Shown in pieces: positions 1 through 10,750 of a DNA stretch of 64,000 bases. Below the pieces are notes generated by a model. The model was not told where the DNA came from. It did not search any database and was given only the letters and a program-made list of their open reading frames with translations. The stretch's first letter is position 1. The number at the start of each line of letters is the position of its first letter. This stretch comes from Cryptomeria japonica. Lineage: Eukaryota > Streptophyta > Pinopsida > Cupressales > Cupressaceae. The translations under genes and the position numbers were made by a program. The stretch is from contig NC_081409.1 of the NCBI RefSeq assembly GCF_030272615.1, positions 207,871,190 to 207,935,189 on the forward strand, written 5' to 3'.

Positions 1-2798
1 TCATAAGCAAGATTTTAGACCTTAGGAAATATTAAATCCCTTCCATGATGCGTCCACTCTTGAAGACCACCTTTTAAAACTCCTTGAAGTGATGAAGCTA
101 GGCCAAGGGGTCAACTTTAAAATATAACATTAAAACATAACATTATTTAAATGAAATGAATTTATCTCTCCAAAAACATCCCAAGGCCAAAAGTGACGAA
201 GCCAATTGAACCAACTTAAGAAGAGAATCAACTGTGCCGAAATAATCAGGACCATTGCCAGAAATAGAATTTACTAAAAATAGTAAATTCCAAAAGGTGC
301 TCGGAACGCAAAGCCGGACATACCACTGCGAAGCCCTCTGAAAACCCAGAAAGAATCTGCGATCCAAACTCTAATTCACGAGCAGCAACAACCTCCAAAA
401 CTGGAAACCCTAATTTCACCCATTGAGTAGCCTACGGGTCTTCGAAATAGGCCATCGGTCAACTGAAACATCACTCCTGAGAAGGGGACATTACATGTAG
501 AAGAACAACTTTATGAGGCCGAACAATTCAAGGAGCAAGAGAATATAGAAAGGGCCAAGGAGATCAAGCAAGGTCATTGAAGAACTTGATTCCCTTAAGG
601 AGGTTTATGATCTAATCCATTGTTCCAAGAAATTAGAAAATGGAAGACGAGATCAACAGGAGGATTGGTTTGAGTTTGGGAATGCAAATAATCTTTATTT
701 TGCTGATAACCCATTGTTTGAGATGAGTGCTGATAAATCATTTGATAATATCACTCTTTGAGTTGGAAGATGGATCTCTTCTCGATTTTAGTAACATGGT
801 TGGTGATAATCATAGGATTTGGGACCCAATGGAAGTTTTCAGCTGTAAGGTGTTGACTTGGACTGGAGTTGTGGACAAAATTTCAAAATTGCTACCATTG
901 TCCACTTTCCAATCAGTCCACATAGAACTTTGGTTCCTTGCACAAAGATACAATTCTTGCCCAACAATGGGTTTTTAGTGGTTGGAGTTGATTGGGGAAG
1001 GTGATTTTTTCCAGCCATTTCCATGATCACATATCCTGTGTTTTTAGAGGTATTTCATATTGACAGCTGCTACCCTTGTATTTCCATGTTGATTATGGCG
1101 ACATCAGTTTATGAGCCGATAGTTTTTGAGCCCTTGCAGGCCTTGTGGCATCCAATTGTGGGAGTTTTTCCGTATATAGTTCAGTTATTTTTTGCTTATA
1201 CCTTGGTGAGTAATGGTTACTGCAATCATTTCATGGTGTTGGTATGTACATCTTGAGATGATGCTTTGATGATTGTAGTGGGTAGGGTGTGTTGGTGTGC
1301 TTGGGATCCCCCCTTTGACACTTGGAGATTAAGTGTCAATGATGTGTCATTGGTTTATGACTGTAGAGGCATTCCTAGGATATCTAATTTCTGAGTTGGT
1401 TCTGCTGACATCTTCTATAACAGCCACTTGTTAGGGACTGATCTGCCTCAGTTCTAGGGCATTGTGAGGAGATATGCTGATGCTTATTCTTGGGGGTTGA
1501 GCAGATTATTTTTCTTGTTGTCTAGGATCATGTTAGGCAGTGGGATTGTAGATGTGGACCTCACTGAGGTGCTTCGGCAGGAGATCTTTCAAGGTATAGA
1601 TTTCAACCCTCAGGTATTTTAGCTTGTATTTTGATTATGGTTACATTATTGGGTTACAAGAGAGGAGAGTGTGGAGTTTTCACAATGGATTTTCAGTTAT
1701 AATTAGAGTGGTGTAACATTAGCATGGTGGGTTCTTTCCGCGATTGACGTGGGATCCTGGGATCACATTGGTTTGCAGTCTGGATCAGTCTGGTGATTTT
1801 GATGTTGTGCAAGCAATCTTTGGGGAGGAAGGACTACAATGTCCCTATTTTTGGATTCTCTAGCTTTGCAATTGGCTCTGACCTTCTCGATGAGTGTTAG
1901 CCTTGTTAGTGGGGTTATTTGATGTTGTCATTGAGCTTAGATATCTTGAGGACACTTATGCATCGTTACAAACTGATTTCAGGCTGTCAGTGTGTTCTCT
2001 AATATTCTTGGAGAGAGTGTCTATTTACAGTAAGTTACTTAGTTGGCTTTGTTTCTCATTATTCATCATTGATATCACTCTAGTGCAGTCAAAATTTGAT
2101 TTTGATGCCATTCAACAATTTCTACAGCTTGGGTGTATTAATGGCTTTATTTTAATTATTTTACTAAGCTTGCTTAAATTATATTAAAATATTTTAAAAG
2201 CACTTTGGTATAATAGCTCCTCAAAATGAGAATTGAAAGTTCTAAATGTTGGACGCTAGTAATGTGACTTTAGTGCCAAGAATAATCAAATAATAAATTA
2301 AATCACTTTTTGGAGCATTAAGGCTTATTTAATTTATAAAGTGATTTTTTATTATATGTTCCAGAAAGGTTTTGGAAAGCTTATAAAGGAGGTTTGGAGA
2401 GCTCTTTTGGGATTATGCAGTTTATTCTATTTCTCTCTGGTGAAACCCTTGTGGTTTGGGAATTGAACTTGGTTCATCTTAGCCTTAATGAGGACAAAAA
2501 TCCTCTTGGAGAAGAATACTCATGATGGTAAAAGATCCTCCTTTGTTATTACGGTGTGGTTCATTTGGAGTTATAGTTTGTGTGGAAAGGATTTGTAGGA
2601 TTGGAGTAAAGATTCATCTTCCTAGTTTTGCAGGATTTCTTGGTTCGTAGGTTAGATTTGTAAGGGTTTACAGGCAGTTGATCAATAAATGTTTTATTTT
2701 TCTGTTTGTGCTTTTAAAAAATGAGTAGAAATTATGTATTGAGCAATGCTTCATATGATGTCGTACATAGTTTTGTGGTGTCGCACCCTTTATGTAAC
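1..2798. other. Unassigned AT-rich sequence, probably intron
   Basis: No open frame here has a recognisable domain. Short frames on both strands (for example + 727-978 and + 1894-2187) have no family signature I can name and are interrupted by stops. The stretch ends exactly at the target duplication of the LTR that starts at 2799. It may be old transposon debris inside the 5' part of the GDT1-like gene, but that is inference. Confidence 0.4.
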
Positions 2799-2944
2799 TA
2801 TTGTCATTTTATGACACCCTTGGTCCATCAGTGAGAACCGATCAAAGATATGTTCCATGGACCAGCGTTGCCTAGTTTGATCCAAGAGAAGACGATGGAA
2901 TCATAAAGTATGAAGTGTTGTCTTGTCGGAAGTTCCTTTCCCAA

Positions 2945-3600
2945 GCCTTCTCTTCCTCTCTCTTTCTCGGAACTCCGGAACCCCAAGGTTCCAAAGTTCC
3001 CTTCCTTGGTCTCTTGTTCTCTTTCCCCAGAACTTCGAAACCCCTAGGTTCCCAAGTTCCTAGTTCTTTGACCCGGAACTCCGCAACCCCCAGGTTCCCA
3101 AGTTCCTTTAGTCTTCAACCCTAGAACTCCGAAACCCCCAGGTTCCCAAGTTCCTAATTCCTCAACACCGAAACTCCGGAACCCTCAGGTTCCCAAGTTC
3201 CTTATTCCTCAAACCCGGAACTCCGGAACCCCCAGGTTCCCAAGTTTCTAAGTCTTCAACCCCAGAACTCCAAAACCCCCAGGTTCCCAAGTTCCTAGTT
3301 TTTCAACCTTGGAACTCCGGAATCCCCAGGTTCCCAAGTTCGTAGTTCTTCAACCCTGGAACTCCGGAACCCCCAGGTTTCCCAAGTTCATAGTTCTTCA
3401 ACCCCGGAACTTCAGAATCCCCAGGTTCCCAAGTTCCTAGTTCTTGAACCCCAGAACTCTGGAACCCCCAGGTTCCCAAGTTCATAGTTTTCAATCCCGG
3501 AACCCCCAGGTTCCCAAGTTCCCAAGTCTTCCCAACTTCGGTGACCTAGGTCTCCGAAGTTCCCCCAACTTTGGTGACCTAGGTCTCCGAAGTCTTCCAA
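2945..3600 (+). repeat. Tandem palindromic minisatellite in U3 of LTR A1
   Basis: About a dozen units of roughly 48 bp repeat the pattern ggaactccggaaccc - ccaggttcc - aagttcc followed by a short CT-rich spacer. Each unit is an imperfect inverted repeat (GGAAC..GGAACC against GGTTCC..GTTCC) able to fold as a hairpin. Units inside this copy resemble each other more than those of LTR A2, which suggests local homogenisation. The proline/serine-rich frames predicted across it are translations of the repeat, not genes. Confidence 0.9.
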
Positions 3601-3943
3601 ACTACTTCCGGCTTGCAACACTTCCAGATAGCGTGATCGACACTCAAAGCTTTAAATACTTCAACAACTTTGGTGACTTATGCACCTTTTTTTGTGGAGC
3701 CACAAAGGTGCATTTAATGTTTTTGGTAGGATTTCCATCAAGGGAGGTATGGGGCCATGCTTGTTGTGGTGACTTATGTCATGTCTGCATACTCTGACTT
3801 TGGAAGGTTAGTCAATCCACCCTTCTCAGAATTGCCTTTTGTGGGTATGGCTAGGTTGCTTGCATGTACAAGTCAAGTGCATGCACTTCCCTGCAATCCC
3901 AGGCTGACATACATGGGTCACGATCACTCTTGTAACCATTTTT

Positions 3944-3954
3944 CTATATAAAGG
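3944..3954 (+). promoter_or_regulatory. LTR A1 TATA box
   Basis: The sequence ctatataaagg follows the hairpin array and is conserved at the same relative place in LTR A2 (24585-24594). It is the expected U3/R promoter of the retroelement. Confidence 0.7.
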
Positions 3955-4172
3955 CTGTAAAGGGTTCTCTCTTTGCTGGTTTGAGCTATTCCATGCTCTC
4001 CCACTTCTCTTCTATTTATCTTGCATTTGTGCAACTGTAAGTTTGGCCTTTGGCCTTTGAACGAATTGAAATTACATTCTTGCCTTCCTTCAACTTATGC
4101 ATGTTGTGTATGTTTCCTTAACTTCATCATAAGTGTATGTTTTGTGGTTCTTCTCTCCATATATGGTGTGTT

Positions 4173-4351
4173 TGTTGGTTGAAAATTTTGTACACTTGGG
4201 GAAATATACAAAATTGTGGTTTCAACCACAACACCGTCGAAGGAGAATGAAAGGCGAATAAGACCCACGAGCTCAACAGAACTGAGGAGCAACCATTGTT
4301 GGTTGAAAATTTTTTACACTTGGGGAAATATACAAAATTGTGATTTCAACC
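4173..4351. repeat. Duplicated terminal hairpin of the nested element
   Basis: Two copies of a roughly 60-bp inverted repeat lie at 4173-4234 and 4288-4351. Each opens ttggttgaaaatttt and closes aattgtggtttcaaccac, so the arms pair (GGTTGAAA with TTTCAACC, AATTTTGTA with TACAAAATT). The outer copy forms the very end of the element, and a 50-60 bp spacer separates the two. Confidence 0.8.
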
Positions 4352-4604
4352 ACAGCTTGTGAGTAAAACTCTCCTAATTAAGGGAAGGCTCCCCCTATCT
4401 AACTACAACTTGGAAAATAAAATGGGATGGGACAACAATCTTTCTTCTTTTTTCAAGAAAGACAATATCCTTTTCTCTTCACAAAAAAGGATAGCGATTG
4501 AATAACAACAGTAACCACTTTCAAGTGAAATATGAGAAAGGAAATGAAGTTTCCTGAAAGCGCAAAGACTTCCGTCACTTCCTTCGGGACGGGACAGCAA
4601 TATC

Positions 4605-5022
4605 AAGCTCAAAGACTTGACTATTGGAAGTCCTATCTACCCTTTGCTATATTAAATTTTACAACGAATAAAAGATAACAGCTCAAAGACTGAAATAATC
4701 TATCCTTTTAACACAAAGACAAGAACTAATGCAAGCTCAAAGACTTGCTGCTATTTCTTATCAAACATTAATTTTTCCTCAAGAATAGACGCAGGCTCAA
4801 AGACTTGCTGCTCCTTCAAGAGAGTTTCCTATTTTAATTAATCTTCTCTACTTGCAGCTCAAAGACTTCAAATCAGATTGGACTAAGCTCCTTTAGAAAC
4901 ACTTGGCATAGAAGAAATAAAAGATTCAAACCCAAACATGTAGCTCAAAGACTCAAAACTTGAGTAACCCTTCTTTATTATTCTTCAAAAACTTTCAATT
5001 CACATACATAAGCTCAAAGACT
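4605..5022 (-). repeat. Seven spaced AGCTCAAAGACT motifs in R/U5
   Basis: The 12-mer agctcaaagact or a one-base variant occurs at 4605, 4680, 4734, 4793, 4857, 4942 and 5011, spaced 54-85 bp apart. On the element's sense strand it reads AGTCTTTGAGCT. The sequence between copies is not well conserved, so the motif rather than the whole unit appears to be retained. Confidence 0.8.
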
Positions 5023-5090
5023 TCTTGTTGTAAATTTGGCAGAGTTTTTGCTTGCTTTCCAAAAAGATATATTTACAATGGACCCTCAAG

Positions 5091-5100
5091 TATTTATAGA
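5091..5100 (-). promoter_or_regulatory. Putative TATA box of the nested element
   Basis: On the - strand TCTATAAATA stands about 310 bp after the stop codon of the gene and about 920 bp before the end of the element. Comparable sequences, TCTATAAAAGG and TCTATATAAAC, follow gene copies 2 and 3. This placement puts the gene upstream of the transcription start, that is inside U3. Confidence 0.55.
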
Positions 5101-5407
5101 AGAGGAGCCTTGAGAAAAAGGTGGGAGGATCCTAACTAACTTGAGAGATTCTCTCAACCACCAAAACTCATTCAATAAATAACTGAGACTTCATTAACTA
5201 ACTAAGAGTTACTCCAACTAACTAAGACTTATTCCAACTACAGTCCTAATCGAACACAACTTGTAGTTGCCTTACATGTAATTACAAAAGTGCAAGTAAT
5301 GTGTAACTTGCATTTTACAAAAAATACTTTTATATGTAACTTGTCAAAACAAAATTACAACTAAAGATTACAAAAGAGAGAAAATTCAACTAAGTGTTGA
5401 AAGACAC

Positions 5408-8400
5408 TTAAGTTGCGTTTTGTGAAGACATGAATCCTTGAAATTTCCGGATGCTCGCTTGTAGCTCCTCGGGATTCGGTTCATGGGTGTTCTTGGCAAC
5501 AACCATAGTCTTCACAATAGTGTCGTGACAGCGGAGGAGCGTGGAATTGTTTTTATCTAGGATAGACTGGATTTCATGCAAAAAGGCTTGGTGTTTTGTC
5601 AATGCTTGAATTGAAGCTGCCGAGAATTGTTCGCTCCTCCATTCATTATGAATCCTCATCTGTAAATTAGCAAGAACTTCTTCTTCTGGAATCATCTCTC
5701 CATCTTGACTTACTATATTGTAAGAGGCCCTTTCACAATGTGAGACAATACCTCGATAAACTTCATCCCGGAATCTCCTTGCATCACCGACCTCCTCAAT
5801 GAGGGATTTAAGAACAAGGGTCTTGTTTTCCATGAGTTCTTCAAATTCCAAGTACACGACCCTGGAAGAGATGATGGCGTGCTCCTGCAAAATACTCAGC
5901 TGTTGTTGGGGCATGGTACGCTAGATTGCCAGACTTTTCTCAACACTTTCCAGATTCTTTTTGAAAGTGTTAGAAGTCTGATCCAGTTTCTCCTCAATAG
6001 TTTCCAACTTAGACATTATTTGAAAAATGTCCTTTACTACTTGTACACATTGATCATGAAGCTGATCAACCCAGGAATCCAGTGCTTGTACTTTCTGAGC
6101 AGCCCTTTCCACTCCACGAATCGATTCTTGGGAACCAGAAGAACCTATGGAGTTACTCCCTTCAGCAGCAGGTTTTGTGATTTTATGAATGGCTGCCATA
6201 AGCTGTCGATTTTCCTCTTCTAGCTTGTCTTTCTTCGCAAGAAGATCGTCACATTTTTGCACCAGAGAAGAAACAGAAAACTGAGCATCATGTTTAATGA
6301 CCTCATGTGTTTGCTTGCCCAATTCTACCCTTGTAACCTTATAATCAGCAGCTGACATTTCATCAAGTGGCTTATCTGCAATAGGTTCCACAATTTCAGC
6401 TACTTTCATCTTGTTACTATCAACAGTTACCCTAGAGATAGTCTTGGCCTTCTTAGCAACTTTGGATCTGGACTGTTTGAGTTGCTGGTAGTCAAAGGCA
6501 TCAGGTGAGATTTCTTGCTTCTTCCTTTTCGGGGTGAAAGAACTAAGCCATGGAGGCAAAGTCATCAACTCACTTCCAGTAGTAGCCGTAGGCAAAGGAG
6601 AAGTAGTTTCTGTTTGAATTACCGTGGTCACCCTGGGAGGAATATTTGTTTGGACAGCGACCACGGTTTGCTCAGTGATCAATGGACATGAAGATTGCTT
6701 CATGAATTCTTCAAAACCAGAAGTGGAAGTATCAATTTCTGATAACTGAATGCAAGTGGGATTATCTTCAAGAACTTTCAACACACTTTCTTGTTGCCGA
6801 TCAGGAGAAGGCTCGTATGCTGAAATGGGAACTGCATTCTGAGGAGACTCATCTACGAGCAAATCAGGAGGTGAAAGAGGCGTCTCAATGGAAACTGGAG
6901 GAATGACCTCGTGAGGCGAGTCTGAAATTGGAGACTTAGGAGCATCGTCAGATTGCTGCCCCTCTTTTGGATTATCCAGATCGATCACCTGAACATGGAA
7001 CCGTGATTTCTCCTTCCTACGAATAGTCATCTCCTCAGGAGGAAGCACTACTGCACGACTGACTCGTAACTTGATCCTTGTGCCCGAAGATGAAGCACCC
7101 TCTTTGTTATCAATCTGAATCTCAGACTTTCGTCCAAGAGGCCCCGTAGAATCATCTTCTTTACCAACCTTAATTTTGATAAGTCTAATAGCATTACTTT
7201 TCAGCCATGCATTAGTGTTGGTCAAGATAGGCTGAAATCTGTCAAGGATGGAGACGCACTCCTTGTGTGACCATTGGATCAAAGGAAGTGGAGCTTCCTC
7301 AACCTTCCGTGAAATGTATTCAGGGTCAAGTATATGCCCGTCATCAATCATCCCTTGTGGGATATCTACCAAGTTCAAGTCAACAATTTGCTCAACAGTG
7401 AGCCTGCAGTAATCCATCTTCAGAATTTCGGCTTCTGTGCGGAGATCTACCCAAATGTCTTCAATGCAATGAACATGCACAAAGGATTTCTTGATCTTTT
7501 CCTTCATACCTCTATAATCAAAATCAGCTCTAGGTTTGAACCTCTTAAGCTTGATTTCCTGCAATTCAACCTCCATGGCCTTAGCCTTTACAGATGTGAC
7601 GAGGGAGTATCGACCAATTTTTAATGGGTTTGTGGTAGAGATCCCCATTCCAACCTTGTGTCTAGCAGACTGAAAAGTATGAACAGCCATGATCTGTCTT
7701 CCCAACTCCATAAGAATTATCTTATCGGTTGGGTATCTTGGAAGCATGTATGGCTGACCATCATAGCATCCAATCCTCATATAGGTGAAGGTGGGAAATT
7801 GCAGGAACAAACACCCATACTCAGACACCTTGACCCATGCCTCATCTAATACTCTTTTGTTCCTGAGATCCATGTCAAACTGACACATGAAATATCCGAA
7901 GAATGCATCTTGGACCATTCTAAAATGCAATCTGCTGGGTTTCAATGGCAACTGGTCATAATATTCCCAAACTGGTATAAGCGAACGATCACCCTTGGTA
8001 GAAAGACCTGGAAAGTGTCTAAGTGACGCTGCTAAATATACCAAATAAGAATTCATGAAGAAGGTCATGGTGGTAGGAACTGCTGCAAGTTGTTCGCACA
8101 AGGTATCGCTGATGACTTCTCCCCATGAAATGTGATGTGACTACCGTATGAACATAATGAATTGATACATCCATGGCTCAAAGACATTGGAATGCTCAAG
8201 GCCCATCATCCTGCTGAGAAGAGTGATGGTGTCTCCTATCTCCCATTTGAAATCACAACGGTACAACTTTGCCCACCTTGAGAAGGAAGGACGTGGCTCT
8301 TGGATCCACCTATTGATGTGTCGCTTGCAATCTTTTTCCCTTTTCACATAATACTCTGCTGCACTTTCTTTGGTGATTTCCATATAAACAGGTGCAGGAG

Positions 8401-8833
8401 GTATTCTGAAGACCTTCTCGATTGTATCCGCATCAAGACGAATTATAGCTTCACCATCATCATTTTTGATGATTCTTGACTCCTTGTCAAAATGATGGGC
8501 GGATGCAAGAACGAACTCAGGTTCTAGGACAGCCACTGGAAAGGAAGATGCATGATGGATATGGCTGTCCAACAACCGCTGCAAGTTGTTATCCTGTGGA
8601 TCTTCTACCTTGTTGATGAATTCTGCCATATCAACGTGCCCTATCTCCGTGTCTTTGATGTGATCCAAAGGAGAAGAAACCTGGGAAGGTGCAACCTCAT
8701 TCTGATATTTGTCATATTTGTATTTCATTTTCTTTGGAGTTGGAGATGCCGACAAATCTGACATTGATTGGGAACCTGGAATGCTGTGATGAAGACTTAA
8801 AAGAGTTAAGGCAACATCATTAGTTAGCTGCAA
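5408..8833 (-). CDS. Unknown coiled-coil protein family, copy 1 (two in-frame TAG codons)
   Basis: I do not recognise a named family. The frame runs 1,142 codons from ATG 8833 to TAA 5408, broken only by TAG at codon 231 (8141-8143) and codon 971 (5921-5923). The start is supported by copy 3, which also begins MQ-x-T. Visible parts are an N-terminal region with GHVDMAEF (about residue 75), a conserved core with LPRYPTDKII (about 365) and IEDIWVD (about 457), a long acidic Ser/Pro-rich linker, a basic patch PKRKKQ (about 780), and Glu/Lys/Leu-rich segments likely to form coiled coil. The C-terminal motif is PEELQASIRKF. Copies 2 and 3 share these blocks. The N-terminal half is loosely reminiscent of the 'putative plant transposon protein' domain linked to plant retroelements, but that needs a profile search. 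Both stops could be methylation-type CAG to TAG changes, so it may have been intact recently. Confidence 0.72.
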
Positions 8834-9001
8834 ATATCATTCTTCCTTCTTCAAATGGGTAAAACTTTGATTTTTGAATTTCATGGTTTTGAGAGAGGAA
8901 GAGGGGAAATATGTAGAAATGGGAAAATCTTGACTTTGACCAATTTCGGATCTTGGGAGAATTTTCGCAAGTATACAAGTTGGAAAGGACATACATGTAA
9001 T

Positions 9002-10750
9002 CGGGGTTTTAAAACCCGAATACAACTACACTTGTAGATTCGAAAATGGAGAAATGGACGAAAAAAGAGATTTTGACTTGCGGGAAATGATGGAAATGGA
9101 AAGTACGGATATGTGGAACATGAATGGATAGAAATGGGAAAATCCGGGAAAGTCATTTTTATGAAAATGGGAAGAACTCTTCAACATGTAATCCGGTTTT
9201 TAAAACCCGAATTTGCAAGGGAGGGGTATTTCACACTTTTCAACTTGGAATTTTAACCAAAAATGGTTAAATTCTTTAACCGTAGGGGAAGAACAAGAAT
9301 GTCCAGCGAACTTGTAATCGAGATTAAAAATCCCGAATACAAGTAAAGAGGGAATTTTGGGAAGAACAATGCAATTCAACAATTGCATACCAAGGGGAAG
9401 ATTTGTTTCACAAAAACAAATTTTTTGGGGGAAGAACAACACATGCCAAAAATGCAACTAAGAACGAAAATTAAGAAATCAAGAAAATAATAAAATGAAG
9501 GGAAGAATAGAAAGAGAACATACCTTTCTTAAAAATGCACAATGCTTCTCCAATAATGCAACAATTTTTGGAATGAAGAAGCAAAACCAGTCAACAAACC
9601 CAAACCGCAATGCCAAACCCTTTACACGTTTTTGCAAGAATGTCTTATATGGCAGCAAAATGCAAACTTGGAGGCACAAGAAGAGGGCGAATCTTCCTCA
9701 AATCCCAATGCCTTAGAATGGAGAGCAAAAACGATTCCTCTTATCAAAGATTCGTGGCATTTAAACCCTTCAAATTTGCAGCCAAAGGAATCACGTTTTT
9801 GCAAAAAACATGGTATTCAATGCATCATCAATGGATCATTAAATGGCTCGAATCTTATCCCAAACTCCACGCCTAGGTGAGAGAAGGGAAAACGATTTAG
9901 GAGAATGCAGATTTGTGGAGTAAAAAACGCCTAAAATGTAGATTGAAAGAACCACGTTTTTGTTGATTTAGCTCCAAAAACCAGTAATAATAAACTCTAA
10001 ATGGCGAAAAATGTGTTTGTAGATGCACGAGAATAGGATAGAATCCTAAACGCCTTGCATCTCCAGCAAATCTCCCCAAAAAATCGCTTTGACATCTTCA
10101 ACAAATCCATTTTTCATGCAAATCGGGTTTTGGAAGACAAATGACAAGTTCGAATTAGCCAAAAACATGAAAATCGGGTTTTGGGGAGAAAATAACAAGT
10201 TTTATTTTCACTTTTTCCACTTACAAGCCAAAATCGGGTTTTTTAAGACAAATTGCAAGTTTTATTTTTTACTTTTTCACTTACAAGACAAAATCGGGTT
10301 TTTTTGGACAAATGACAAGTTTAAAATTGTCAAAAATGCACTTGCAAGGCAAAATCGGGTTTTTTGGAGCAAACTGCAAGTTTAAAATACTTGTAAAAGA
10401 GAAATAAAATCTCTACAACAAGTTAGAAATACTTGCACATATGTAATGGGGATTTAAAATCCCTATTACATGTAAAAACCATTAAAGTAGGGGTTTTTTG
10501 ACCAGACTGCAAGTTTACTTGCAGTTGAGCCAAAAAATCCCTATTTTTAACTAAAAATGACCAAAAAACAATAAAAAGATAAAAACAACAAAGGGGAAAC
10601 TTAAAACAAATTACAAGTACCATATTTGAAATAAAAGTGCACATGTAATCAGTCAAAAATTCCCTTACAAAGACCAAAACAATGAATATCATTAAAACTT
10701 GCAGTTTGAAGAAAATTCTCCACCTGCAGTCGGGGTTTTAAAACCCGAAA
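9002..10750. repeat. Dispersed GGGTTTTAAAACCC palindromes
   Basis: Near-perfect palindromes occur at 9002-9018 (cggggttttaaaacccg), 9193-9210 (ccggtttttaaaacccg), about 9308-9326 (degenerate), 10441-10471 (arms atgtaatggggattt / aaatccctattacat) and 10728-10746. They are often flanked by acatgtaa or acaagt. Even the degenerate copies keep matching arms, which suggests either selection for dyad symmetry or derivation from one palindromic unit. Confidence 0.7.
10120..10385 (+). repeat. Five-unit tandem array, 51-61 bp period
   Basis: Units start at about 10120, 10171, 10231, 10291 and 10352. Each begins aaatcgggtttt and continues through gacaaatgacaagttt-like sequence. The gcgggtttt part is one arm of the palindromes found elsewhere in this leader. 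Confidence 0.82.

Noticed and set aside
2915-3797. Proline/serine-rich and Gly/Trp-rich open frames over the LTR A1 array
   Set aside because: They are translations of a 48-bp palindromic tandem repeat in several frames and both strands; LTR structure explains them.
9479-9880. Four overlapping 60-88-codon frames on both strands
   Set aside because: No family signature, overlapping on opposite strands, inside the noncoding leader of the gene-carrying element.
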